A model generated the notes under the pieces. The model made no database searches, was not told where the DNA came from, and saw nothing but the letters and a program-made list of their open reading frames with translations. Source: CAZRNB01 sp964601355 (GTDB lineage Bacteria; Planctomycetota; Phycisphaerae; Sedimentisphaerales; Anaerobacaceae). From it: DNA of 8,313 nucleotides. The translations under genes and the position numbers were made by a program. Location: NCBI GenBank assembly GCA_964601355.1, contig CAZRNB010000124.1, positions 1-8,313 of the forward strand, given 5' to 3'. This document shows positions 1 through 6,579 of this stretch, one piece after another; the stretch's first letter is position 1; every line of letters begins with the position of its first letter.

Positions 1-2
1 AC

Positions 3-542
3 CAAGAATTTACTAAAGGCGATGATGAATTAAACGAAGCGGTGGAAGATCTCAAGCAATTAGAGGCAAGTATTTCTTTTCAATCTGAAAATCTTGAACA
101 ACTAATAGATTCTATTGTCAAAGTCCGAGATATTCGGGATCGGATAAAGGGCAGATTAAAAAGAAAGGCATTGAGAGAAGAGAAAAAAGACGACGCGAAA
201 AAAATTGTTAAATCCGCAGAGGCACTTGAGAAAGCTATCCAAAATTTTATCAATCAGAGGCGAAAAGGGAAGAAGACCAAAAAAGGCAAAACGCCAGAGA
301 CTAAATCCCAAGAAAGGGTAAAAGAATTACCTGAGACAAAACCTAAAGAAGAAGAAAATCTTCCTGAAAGTTTGTCCGAGGTATTTGAAATATTAGGTTT
401 ATCGGTATCAAAAGATATTAAAAAGGCATTAGAAATAATTGATGAAAAATTTATTCAAGCATCAACTCCTAACAAGACAGAATATCTTTTGGCCCTTAAA
501 AATCTCAAAGATGAATTAGAAGACATCATTGATAATGGATAA
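3..542 (+). CDS. Hypothetical K/E-rich coiled-coil-like protein, 5' end missing
   Basis: I do not recognise this protein. The frame is open to the left edge of the window. A GTG at 42 is a possible start, but the reading continues upstream without a stop (QEFTKGDDELNEA...) and no ribosome binding site precedes the GTG, so the real start probably lies outside and at least 179 codons are visible. The product is very hydrophilic. The first ~70 visible residues are heptad-like and helical (leucine/isoleucine spaced among charged residues). Next comes a basic, proline-containing linker (RRKGKKTKKGK, then PETK repeats), and last a compact helical tail of about 60 residues ending DELEDIIDNG. There is no signal peptide or membrane segment. 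It ends 2 nt before the next gene and shares that gene's low GC, so the two were probably acquired and are expressed together. A scaffold or adaptor role for the two downstream proteins is a guess from context only. Confidence 0.7.
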   Translation, partial: QEFTKGDDELNEAVEDLKQLEASISFQSENLEQLIDSIVKVRDIRDRIKGRLKRKALREEKKDDAKKIVKSAEALEKAIQNFINQRRKGKKTKKGKTPETKSQERVKELPETKPKEEENLPESLSEVFEILGLSVSKDIKKALEIIDEKFIQASTPNKTEYLLALKNLKDELEDIIDNG

Positions 543-544
543 AT

Positions 545-1543
545 ATGGGAGAGTTCAAAGACCACGTTTTAAAAAAAGTTATACGTGAACAATGGTGCAA
601 GCCTTTGTTGTCATTTGTCCATGAGACTTTAGGTTATAGACTAATATATCTTGGGCTACCCGGGCCACAAGCGCTTGATTTGTTAACGTGGATTGATTCT
701 ATAGAACAAGTTATTGCTTTCCAATGTAGAGATTATCCTAAGCCATCATCTATTTCCCAATCCAAGTCTGTAGTTCAAAATCTGGAAAGTAAGCTAAGAG
801 AATTAGAGCGTGTAGGCAAAATTAAAACGTTTGCAGTATACGATGGGTATATAGAAGAGGTTCTTTTGAGAGGTAGGGATACCAATGGTAATGCTTTTAA
901 TCAACAGGATATTGTAACAATTTATAATTTGGACTTTTGTAATGGAATTACTGTTCCTTTAGAAATAAATGACGATAAAGGAAATCTTCAGAAATTTTAT
1001 AAGTCGGAAGCAATTAGAAAGTTATTGGAAATTCAAAGAGATCTCCCTTTTAATACGCGATGTAAAAAATTCATCATGTTTTTAACAATCCACTCTGGTT
1101 TTTGGTATGAGGAAAAGAAGAGATTTATTTCCCAGACGCAGGATGGAGAAGTAAAAATTTACATAAAAACATTAGAAAAACTACGTGGACCAGATCAGCG
1201 AGTAAAATTACTTAAGGCATATATATATCAGATAATAAAAAATTTCTTTTGCCATTGTGATTTCACGCCAGAATTTTTACCAGTACTAAACTACAGGGGG
1301 ATAGGTACCGATAGAGATAATTGGCTAATGCATTTCACATTTGTAGGTTCCCTTAATAAACAAGTGTCTGGCTTGGCCCCATGTTTTCAAAATCCTAACG
1401 ACTTTTTATATCAGAAGTTTTTGACTGTTAATAACAGAGGTCTAACCCAAATGGCAATAAATGGAGTTGAAGAAGCTGATTGCCCTAGTGGTTTAATAGC
1501 AGCTTTTCAAAGTTCTGAATCCTACAAACAGCTATGGACATAA
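545..1543 (+). CDS. Uncharacterised protein, possible Rossmann/methyltransferase-like N-terminal half
   Basis: This is a 332-residue protein that I cannot assign to a named family. After a helical start, residues 32-48 read as a hydrophobic strand followed by a glycine turn (LIYLGLPGPQALDLL), then a second strand (VIAFQCRDY, 56-64). A third segment, FAVYDGYIEEVLLRG, spans 96-110, and IYNLDFCNG (126-134) resembles a motif-IV-like strand. This order suggests a Rossmann-type SAM-binding fold, but no diagnostic methyltransferase motif is beyond doubt. The C-terminal half (about 170-332) is mixed, with a CHC at 236-238 and an aromatic stretch NWLMHFTFVG (259-268). No signal peptide or transmembrane helix is seen. 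The ATG at 545 is fixed by an in-frame stop at 533-535; its Shine-Dalgarno is weak, so coupling to the upstream gene is likely. The 3' end overlaps the radical SAM gene by 10 nt. The pairing is reminiscent in layout of TcmP with its three-Cys-motif partner, but I do not see clear membership. Confidence 0.75.
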   Translation: MGEFKDHVLKKVIREQWCKPLLSFVHETLGYRLIYLGLPGPQALDLLTWIDSIEQVIAFQCRDYPKPSSISQSKSVVQNLESKLRELERVGKIKTFAVYDGYIEEVLLRGRDTNGNAFNQQDIVTIYNLDFCNGITVPLEINDDKGNLQKFYKSEAIRKLLEIQRDLPFNTRCKKFIMFLTIHSGFWYEEKKRFISQTQDGEVKIYIKTLEKLRGPDQRVKLLKAYIYQIIKNFFCHCDFTPEFLPVLNYRGIGTDRDNWLMHFTFVGSLNKQVSGLAPCFQNPNDFLYQKFLTVNNRGLTQMAINGVEEADCPSGLIAAFQSSESYKQLWT

Positions 1544-2664
1544 AAAGAAATAAAGTAAAAATTTTACTTATTGAACCTGATTTTCCTATACCTACAAAGA
1601 GCAAAAACCATGCTCATTTTCTGCCGATTGGATTATTGAAAATCGGGACGTATCACAAGCAAAAAGGGGACAGAGTCAAGTTAGTGCGTGGCTTAAAGCG
1701 ATGCGGATTCACTCCGGACAGAATTTTGATTACTTCAATTTTCACCTATTGGTCGAAATATGTCCATGAGGCAGCAAAATTTTATCACAAAGCATATCCG
1801 AAGGCGCGGATTGAGATAGGTGGAATATATGCGTCTTTAATGCCGAAACACTGCAAGAGAAATTCGCCCTTTGCGTATGTATATAGGGGATTATATCGGC
1901 ATGGGGTTGCTGAAAAAGTTATTCCGGATTACTTATTACTGCCTGAGGACCTTGATTATCAAATTATTCATACATCGAGAGGATGCACGAGGAAATGCAC
2001 TTTCTGCGGGACATGGAAGATAGAGCCTGAGTTTAAATGTGTAGAGTCTATTTTGCCGTTGATAGAGATAGATAAACGGCGATTAGTATTTTATGACAAT
2101 AACCTTCTCGCAAACCCACATATAGAAGAAATTCTTCGTGAGATTTCTGAGTATCGAACAAAAAAAGGGCATCGCCTGAGTTGCGAGAGCCAGAGTGGGT
2201 TTGACTTGAGATTGCTGACGCCTGAACGAGCAAGATTGTTGAAGGTTTCTCAGTTCGTAAATCCGCGTATAGCATGGGACGGACCTTATAAGGACTGTGC
2301 GAGGATTAAAAAAGCAATTGGATATCTCAAAAATGCAGGATACGACCACACGGATATTTTTGTGTTTATGATTTATAATTGCACGCTTTCGTATCAAGAG
2401 ATGAGAAAAAAACTCGATGCTTGTAGGCGATGGGGGGTGCGCATAATAGATTGCAGATATCGGCCGTTGAACTACACAGAAGATGGTTATAAGCCAGGAC
2501 GAAGACCGCAGGCGAAAAAAGATTACTATATATATGAGGGGTGGAAAGATTGGCAAGTCCGCCGGTTTAGACGATGTGTAAGAGAGCAGAATATAGCAAT
2601 TCTGTTAGATTTGCCTAACAGAAGATATATTCCAGGTTGTGAACGACGAAAGGTTGCTGTGTAG
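1534..2664 (+). CDS. Radical SAM protein with B12-binding-like N-terminal domain
   Basis: This 376-residue enzyme carries the radical SAM cluster motif CxxxCxxC at C151, C155 and C158 (SRGCTRKCTFCGTW), which would bind a [4Fe-4S] cluster and cleave S-adenosylmethionine to start radical chemistry. Residues 8-105 look like the Rossmann-type domain that precedes the core in B12-binding-domain radical SAM enzymes: KILLIEPDFP, PIGLLKIGTY (31-40), then RIEIGGIYASLMP (92-104). No DxHxxG cobalamin-ligand motif is visible, so cobalamin use is not shown. The barrel continues through VFYDNNLL (185-192) and ends with an Arg-rich tail (about 300-376) containing further cysteines (C297, C307, C348, C369), some of which might serve an auxiliary site. 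Substrate unknown. The start is tightly bounded: an in-frame stop at 1516-1518 leaves ATG 1534 as the first possible ATG. With no clear ribosome binding site and a 10-nt overlap with the previous gene, translation is probably coupled. Confidence 0.85.
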   Translation: MDIKRNKVKILLIEPDFPIPTKSKNHAHFLPIGLLKIGTYHKQKGDRVKLVRGLKRCGFTPDRILITSIFTYWSKYVHEAAKFYHKAYPKARIEIGGIYASLMPKHCKRNSPFAYVYRGLYRHGVAEKVIPDYLLLPEDLDYQIIHTSRGCTRKCTFCGTWKIEPEFKCVESILPLIEIDKRRLVFYDNNLLANPHIEEILREISEYRTKKGHRLSCESQSGFDLRLLTPERARLLKVSQFVNPRIAWDGPYKDCARIKKAIGYLKNAGYDHTDIFVFMIYNCTLSYQEMRKKLDACRRWGVRIIDCRYRPLNYTEDGYKPGRRPQAKKDYYIYEGWKDWQVRRFRRCVREQNIAILLDLPNRRYIPGCERRKVAV

Positions 2665-2797
2665 CCAAGTACGAGTTTGCTGTTTCCTTCATTATCTCCG
2701 TATTACATCGACCACCACAAAAAGCTTATATTAGCCCTGATAAAAAGAAAAACAAGCAGATTTTACCCACCAAAAAATGAAAAAATGCAGAGAGATA

Positions 2798-2818
2798 TTG
2801 GTAAATGGTAATTGGTTA
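2798..2818. repeat. Degenerate 7-bp tandem repeat, three units
   Basis: TTGGTAA, ATGGTAA and TTGGTTA follow one another without a gap, and a further ATTGG lies a few bases on. The 7-bp period matches that of the unrelated repeat between rpsO and pnp, suggesting that short heptamer arrays are a habit of intergenic DNA in this genome. Confidence 0.55.
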
Positions 2819-2830
2819 AATAGAAATTGG

Positions 2831-2874
2831 ATTCCCGCTGGAGTTTATCCCGTACCACGATACGGGGCGGGAAT
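2831..2874. repeat. Palindromic intergenic repeat (ATTCCCGC / GCGGGAAT type)
   Basis: ATTCCCGC at 2831-2838 pairs with GCGGGAAT at 2867-2874. Inside it a second perfect stem, CCCGTA (2849-2854) with TACGGG (2861-2866), closes the loop CCACGA. A 10-nt bulge, TGGAGTTTAT, sits only on the left arm. The flanking TTGG and GACAA resemble the dispersed GGATTCCCGC...GCGGGAATGAC element I know from many environmental bacterial genomes, so this is probably one copy of a family of non-coding repeats. It might also act as a transcript-end structure for the upstream operon, but no U-tract follows. Confidence 0.7.
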
Positions 2875-2889
2875 GACAATCGTCGAAAT

Positions 2890-2950
2890 GCACTTCACAA
2901 GTGATTAATCCTCCTTAATACCTGCTACGCCGCAGCGGACACGGCGGGTA
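2890..2950. repeat. Cluster of three short inverted repeats
   Basis: Three inverted repeats follow each other closely. CACTT/AAGTG (2891-2903) has a 3-nt loop. ATTAA/TTAAT (2904-2919) has loop TCCTCC. TACC...CGCCG (2919-2922 and 2928-2932) pairs with CGGCG...GGTA (2942-2950) around a 9-nt apex that itself contains part of the alternative palindrome CCGCAGCGG (2930-2938). No gene overlaps them. They lie upstream of the predicted rpsO promoter, so they are not in its leader; they could be repeat remnants or the 3' end of the upstream transcript. Confidence 0.45.
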
Positions 2951-2992
2951 ATTATGACATGTACCCCTGGCAAATATTGTTGTGGAAAAGGC

Positions 2993-3020
2993 TTGCAAAG
3001 AAAACCAAAGCCGCTATAAT
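2993..3020 (+). promoter_or_regulatory. Sigma-70-type promoter for rpsO
   Basis: TTGCAA at 2993-2998 (four of six to the -35 consensus) and a perfect TATAAT at 3015-3020 are separated by 16 nt. Transcription would begin near 3027, giving rpsO a leader of about 160 nt. No comparably good promoter is seen before pnp, so this one may drive rpsO and pnp together. Confidence 0.7.
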
Positions 3021-3091
3021 AACCGGTTTGATATAGTGGTTAGGTTTGAAGGTGAATATATATTCTATCTTGTATCTTTAGTATTACGAAC

Positions 3092-3125
3092 GGTTTGCAT
3101 TTAGTACAAGTTACAAACTGCAACC
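3092..3125 (+). promoter_or_regulatory. Bulged hairpin in the rpsO leader, candidate S15 autoregulatory element
   Basis: In the predicted leader, GGTT-GCA-TTT-GTA on the left arm pairs in order with TAC-AAA-TGC-AACC on the right arm. This gives 13 Watson-Crick pairs with single-base bulges at 3096, 3103 and 3118 and the 5-nt loop CAAGT. S15 is known to repress its own translation in several bacteria by binding structured leaders that differ between phyla. Whether this hairpin is such a site is inference, since it ends about 60 nt before the start codon and I see no clear ribosome-binding-site occlusion. Confidence 0.4.
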
Positions 3126-3185
3126 CTGAAGGCGGAACTTAAGCAAACACGAGATAGAAATAACCAGGAAAGGTTTATTCAAAAA

Positions 3186-3452
3186 ATGTTGACAAAGCAG
3201 GATAAAGAAAAAATTATTGGTGATTTCCAGTTTTGCCAGGGAGATACCGGCTCGTCCGCGGTACAGATTGCTCTGCTTACGGAAAAGATTAATAATCTCA
3301 CTGAGCATCTCAAGACTCATCGCAAAGACCATACATCCAGGAGAGGCCTTTTAAAAATGGTCGGAGCGAGAGCGGCATTACTAAAGTATATAGGTAAAAA
3401 GGATGTTAACCGTTATCGAGAGGTCATATCTCGGCTCGGCTTGAGAAAATAA
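3186..3452 (+). CDS. rpsO: Small ribosomal subunit protein uS15 (S15)
   Basis: This 88-residue protein is a full-length S15, the primary 16S rRNA-binding protein that nucleates the central domain (platform) of the 30S subunit. The hallmark segments are all present: DTGSSAVQIALLTEKINNLTEHL (about 20-42), the rRNA-contacting HRKDHTSRRGLLKMVGAR (45-62), and the C-terminal KDVNRYREVISRLGLRK. Length is within one residue of the E. coli protein. The ATG at 3186 is preceded by AGGAAAGG (3166-3173), a good but distant Shine-Dalgarno about 12 nt upstream; no better start exists nearby. It has its own promoter and a long leader, consistent with autoregulation. It is followed after 98 nt by pnp, the conserved order in most bacteria. 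Confidence 0.98.
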   Translation: MLTKQDKEKIIGDFQFCQGDTGSSAVQIALLTEKINNLTEHLKTHRKDHTSRRGLLKMVGARAALLKYIGKKDVNRYREVISRLGLRK

Positions 3453-3465
3453 GACTCGAGATCTT

Positions 3466-3520
3466 CGCTCGATACTGGATACTCGATACTCGTCGAGCAT
3501 CGAGAATCGAGAAACGAGTG
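3466..3520 (+). repeat. Heptamer-repeat hairpin between rpsO and pnp
   Basis: Left arm 3466-3492 and right arm 3494-3520 form one long imperfect hairpin: of 27 facing positions, 21 are Watson-Crick and one is G-U, with mismatches spread singly. The arms are themselves 7-bp tandem repeats: TCGATAC, TGGATAC, TCGATAC on the left (3469-3489), and TCGAGCA, TCGAGAA, TCGAGAA, ACGAGTG on the right (3493-3520). In E. coli the same intercistronic position carries a stem-loop cut by RNase III and then used by PNPase to limit its own expression. Position and length fit that role, but the sequence could equally be a dispersed repeat that landed here. Confidence 0.7.
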
Positions 3521-3550
3521 TCAAGTTTTGCATTGTTATAGAGGTAACGT

Positions 3551-5719
3551 ATGTCGGATGTATATAGAATTGAAAGGCTCATCGGCGGCAGAACCTTATC
3601 GATCGAAACCGGTAAGATTGCCAAACAAGCTGATGGAGCCGTAGTAGTTCAATATGGCGAAACGGTTGTTCTTGTTTCGGCAGTAGTTGCTCCATGCAAG
3701 GGTGAAGATTTTGATTTTTTCCCTCTGAGTATTGAATATCGCGAAAAGACCAGCGCAGCGGGCAAATTTCCGGGTGGCTTTTTTAAACGCGAAGGACGGC
3801 CCAGCACAAAGGAAATTGTAACATCGAGAATCATAGACCGGCCGATTCGGCCGCTTTTCCCTGACGATTATCAGCAGGAAGTGCAGATTATAGCCTCCGT
3901 TTTAAGCGCCGACTCTGATAATGACCCTGATGTGCCGGCTATGATAGGAGCAAGTGCGGCGCTTGCCATCAGCAAAATTCCATTTTTAGGACCCATAGGC
4001 GCCTGCAGATTAGGCAGAATAAACGGCCAGTTTGTAGTCAATCCCACCCACAAGCAAATGGACGAGAGCGACTTAAACCTTCTTCTTGGCGGACACAAAG
4101 AAGCAATAAATATGATCGAGGTCGGCGCTAAAGAGATTTCCGAAGAGGAAATAGCTGATGCCGTTCTGACTGCTCAAAAAACCGTTGTTCAGGTTTGTGA
4201 AATGATCGAGGAATTCAGCGAGAAAGTCGGCGTCGAAAAGGAAATCACGCTCAACGAGATAAATGAAGAGCTTTATTCACATATTAGCTCGCAAATACAA
4301 GACAACCTGCACCAGCTTAAGCAGATACCCGAAAAACAGCAGCGCCAACAATCAATACAGCAGTTGTTTGAGCAAATTTGTGAGCAATATTGTACAGGCG
4401 ACACGGCACTTCGACTTGACGGTTCAGACTCGAATGCTACGGCTCTGAAATGTGATAGGGTAACGCTCAAGCAAATCTTTGAAAAGATAGAGTGCCAGGT
4501 TGTTCGCAAGATGATACTCTCAGGCAAGCGATCAGACGGAAGAGGCTATCGGGATATTCGTCCTATTACGTGCGAAGTAGGAATTTTACCCAGAGCTCAT
4601 GGTTCATCATTATTTACACGAGGAGAGACACAGGCTTTAGCCAGTGTGACCTTAGGTACCATCAGAGACGCACAAATTATAGACGGTCTATTGGACGAAT
4701 ATGCTCAAAGTTTCACTCTTCATTATAATTTTCCGCCGTTTTCCGTAGGTGAGGTGCGTCCGCTTCGCGGGCCTGGCCGCAGAGAAATCGGTCACGGCGT
4801 CCTTGCTGAACGTGCTCTCGAACAGGTAAGGCCACCGGAAGATAAATTCGCTTATACAGTCAGGGTGGTCTCTGATATTACTGAGTCCAACGGCTCAAGC
4901 TCCATGGCCTCGGTTTGCAGCGGCTCTTTAGCCCTTATGGACGCGGGCGTTCCAATCAGCAGAGCCGTCGCTGGAATCTCGATCGGAATGGTCAGTAATG
5001 AAAAGGGACGGTATGAATTACTGACCGATATCATCGGCGAAGAAGACCATTTTGGCGACATGGATTTCAAGGTTGCCGGCACCTCTGACGGCATTACGGC
5101 AATACAACTCGATCTCAAAGCAAAGGGATTAGAGCATAAAGTAATGGTCGAGACTTTACAACGCGCAAAAGAAGCTCGAATGCAAATTCTAAAGATTATG
5201 AATAGCGTTATAAGCCAGCCCAGGGCCGAATTGAGTAAATATGCCCCGAAGCTGATAACCGTCGAGATAGACCCTGAGTATATCGGCAAAGTAATCGGCC
5301 CCGGAGGGAAGATGATTAAGAGCATCCAGGAACAAACTGAAACCACTATTGAAATCGAGGAGGACGGAACAATATATATAAGCTGCATTGATGGTGATGG
5401 TCACCTTAAAGCTAAAGAAATTATCGAGTCACTCACACAGCCTCCACAGGTAGGCAAGATTTACGGCCAGTCAAAAATAGTCTCAGTAAAGGACTTTGGC
5501 GTATTCGTCGAGATTACACCCGGCGTCGAAGGTCTCTGCCACATTAGTGAGCTGAGCAGCGGTTATGTTAAAAATGTTGATGATGTCTGTAAAGTAGGTG
5601 ACATAATACCTGTAAAGCTAATAGCAATTGACGAGCAGGGCCGATTAAAACTTTCCCGCAGAGCTGCTCTCCTTGAGCTGCCTAATGTTGAGGAAAAAAA
5701 GCCTGCTGGGAAAAAATAA
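3551..5719 (+). CDS. pnp: Polyribonucleotide nucleotidyltransferase (PNPase)
   Basis: PNPase degrades RNA 3' to 5' by phosphorolysis, releasing nucleoside diphosphates, and can add tails in reverse; it acts as a cytoplasmic trimer. At 722 residues it has the full domain order: first RNase PH-like core (about 8-150) with GGFFKREGRP (75-84) and SRIIDRPIRPLFP (92-104); all-helical linker (about 150-320); catalytic second core (about 320-550); KH domain with GPGG loop (583-586); and S1 domain (about 634-703). Catalytic and phosphate-binding features are intact: the triple serine 449-451, and D499, D505 and K507 in EEDHFGDMDFK, matching E. coli D486, D492 and K494. The ATG at 3551 has a good GAGG Shine-Dalgarno (3541-3544) 6 nt upstream. 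A glutamine-rich stretch (about 255-280) in the linker is a small peculiarity. It follows rpsO and a hairpin that may control it. Confidence 0.98.
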   Translation: MSDVYRIERLIGGRTLSIETGKIAKQADGAVVVQYGETVVLVSAVVAPCKGEDFDFFPLSIEYREKTSAAGKFPGGFFKREGRPSTKEIVTSRIIDRPIRPLFPDDYQQEVQIIASVLSADSDNDPDVPAMIGASAALAISKIPFLGPIGACRLGRINGQFVVNPTHKQMDESDLNLLLGGHKEAINMIEVGAKEISEEEIADAVLTAQKTVVQVCEMIEEFSEKVGVEKEITLNEINEELYSHISSQIQDNLHQLKQIPEKQQRQQSIQQLFEQICEQYCTGDTALRLDGSDSNATALKCDRVTLKQIFEKIECQVVRKMILSGKRSDGRGYRDIRPITCEVGILPRAHGSSLFTRGETQALASVTLGTIRDAQIIDGLLDEYAQSFTLHYNFPPFSVGEVRPLRGPGRREIGHGVLAERALEQVRPPEDKFAYTVRVVSDITESNGSSSMASVCSGSLALMDAGVPISRAVAGISIGMVSNEKGRYELLTDIIGEEDHFGDMDFKVAGTSDGITAIQLDLKAKGLEHKVMVETLQRAKEARMQILKIMNSVISQPRAELSKYAPKLITVEIDPEYIGKVIGPGGKMIKSIQEQTETTIEIEEDGTIYISCIDGDGHLKAKEIIESLTQPPQVGKIYGQSKIVSVKDFGVFVEITPGVEGLCHISELSSGYVKNVDDVCKVGDIIPVKLIAIDEQGRLKLSRRAALLELPNVEEKKPAGKK

Positions 5720-5781
5720 TAAGCGGAAAAGTTAGTTAAAGATAAATCTTCTACAATTTGCAGATTTACATTTCTTGACGT

Positions 5782-6579
5782 ATGTTTTCGGCTTACCAAG
5801 AGTTTGATCAGAAAGAAAGTGACGGAAATTGGCATATTCAGGAGCTCGAAGAATTGAGCAAGCTGACGGGCGTCCTTGCTCATGAGATCAAAAATCCTCT
5901 CTCCACTATTAAGATTAATTTGAAACTCATTAAAGAAGAGCTGGAGAGCTCGAATTTCGCCGAGCCTGCGGGAATCGGTTCCGACTTGGACAGGCAAAGG
6001 CTCACAAGAGCGCTTAGAAAAATAGCCGTGATACAAAAGGAGGCAGACAGGCTTGAGCATATCCTCGATAGTTTCCTCAGGTATATTCGCATGGCTGATT
6101 TGCAGATGGCTTCGGTCGATATTAGTGAGCTTGTCAGTGACATGATTGATTTTTATTCGCCACAGGCTTACAGTCACTCGATAACTATCCGACAGAGCTT
6201 GTATAAAAAGCCTCTTGTCTGCAAAGCTGACGTGGATATGCTGAAACAAGTGATATTGAATCTGTTTATTAACGCCCAGCAGGCAATGATAAGCGGGGGA
6301 GAGCTGATTATCAGAACGAACGTCCGGGATAAAGAAGCCGTCATCCAGATCAGCGACACCGGCAGCGGCATCGCACCGGAGAAGCTCCCCTTTATTTTCG
6401 ATGCTTATCATTCGTTCCGCCCCCGGGGCAGCGGCCTGGGTCTGCCCACGGCAAAAAAAATAATCGAGGCGCATAATGGCACAATATCCGTTGACAGCGA
6501 GCAGGGTAAAGGAACATCATTTACTATAAAATTGCCTTTGTTTATTGATGATACCAGCCATAGTGAGGAATTAGCTTGA
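5782..6579 (+). CDS. Soluble sensor-less histidine kinase, NtrB-like
   Basis: This 265-residue kinase would autophosphorylate at H34 and pass the phosphate to the regulator encoded next. The dimerisation/phosphoacceptor helix carries the H-box LAHEIKNPLSTIK (32-44). The ATPase domain has an N-box (QVILNLFINAQQA, 156-168), the G1 loop DTGSGI (192-197) and the G2 loop GSGLGL (216-221). HEIKNP with a nearby NtrC-type regulator places it near the NtrB/ZraS-type kinases. Only about 25 residues precede the H-box, so there is no room for a PAS, GAF or HAMP domain, and no membrane segment is present. ATG 5782 is limited by an in-frame stop at 5776-5778. No Shine-Dalgarno is visible, so the start is somewhat uncertain; a TTG about 25 codons in, behind a GGAG, would leave too little protein before the H-box. 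It lies 62 nt after pnp and overlaps the regulator gene. Confidence 0.93.
   Translation: MFSAYQEFDQKESDGNWHIQELEELSKLTGVLAHEIKNPLSTIKINLKLIKEELESSNFAEPAGIGSDLDRQRLTRALRKIAVIQKEADRLEHILDSFLRYIRMADLQMASVDISELVSDMIDFYSPQAYSHSITIRQSLYKKPLVCKADVDMLKQVILNLFINAQQAMISGGELIIRTNVRDKEAVIQISDTGSGIAPEKLPFIFDAYHSFRPRGSGLGLPTAKKIIEAHNGTISVDSEQGKGTSFTIKLPLFIDDTSHSEELA

Larger units (their letters stand above)
2665..3000. other. Intergenic region without a convincing gene
   Basis: Between the radical SAM gene and the rpsO promoter I see no supportable coding sequence and no classical hairpin-plus-U-tract terminator. The first ~130 nt are AT-rich and featureless. From about 2798 to 2950 the region is packed with repeats and inverted repeats that are listed separately. 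Transcription from the upstream operon may end at one of these hairpins, but no T-run follows any of them. Confidence 0.6.

Noticed and set aside
2083..2556. A 157-codon - strand frame inside the radical SAM gene
   Set aside because: The + strand frame carries the CxxxCxxC motif and family structure; the antisense product is featureless.
2777..2908. A 43-codon + strand frame in the spacer before rpsO (MKKCREILVNG...)
   Set aside because: It reads straight through the palindromic repeat, has no ribosome binding site, and such repeats often give spurious short frames.
2982..2997. Possible sigma-54 promoter (GTGG...CTTGCA)
   Set aside because: The GG and GC elements are one base closer than the required spacing and the TGGCAC part is absent; the sigma-70 elements at the same place fit much better.
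4852..5388. A 178-codon - strand frame inside pnp
   Set aside because: It is fully contained in the strongly conserved PNPase coding region, and its product shows no family features.
5738..5752. AAGAT/ATCTT hairpin after pnp as a terminator
   Set aside because: The stem is short and AT-only apart from single G-C pairs, and no U-tract follows, so termination before the kinase gene is not supported.
5563..6474. A 303-codon open frame on the - strand opposite the kinase gene
   Set aside because: It lies antisense to a clear histidine kinase and the end of pnp, has no recognisable domain or start signal, and long antisense frames opposite kinase genes are a common artefact.
6477..6492. TGGCAC-like sigma-54 half site inside the kinase gene
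   Set aside because: The -12 element TTGC is missing at the correct distance, and the match lies within conserved kinase codons.
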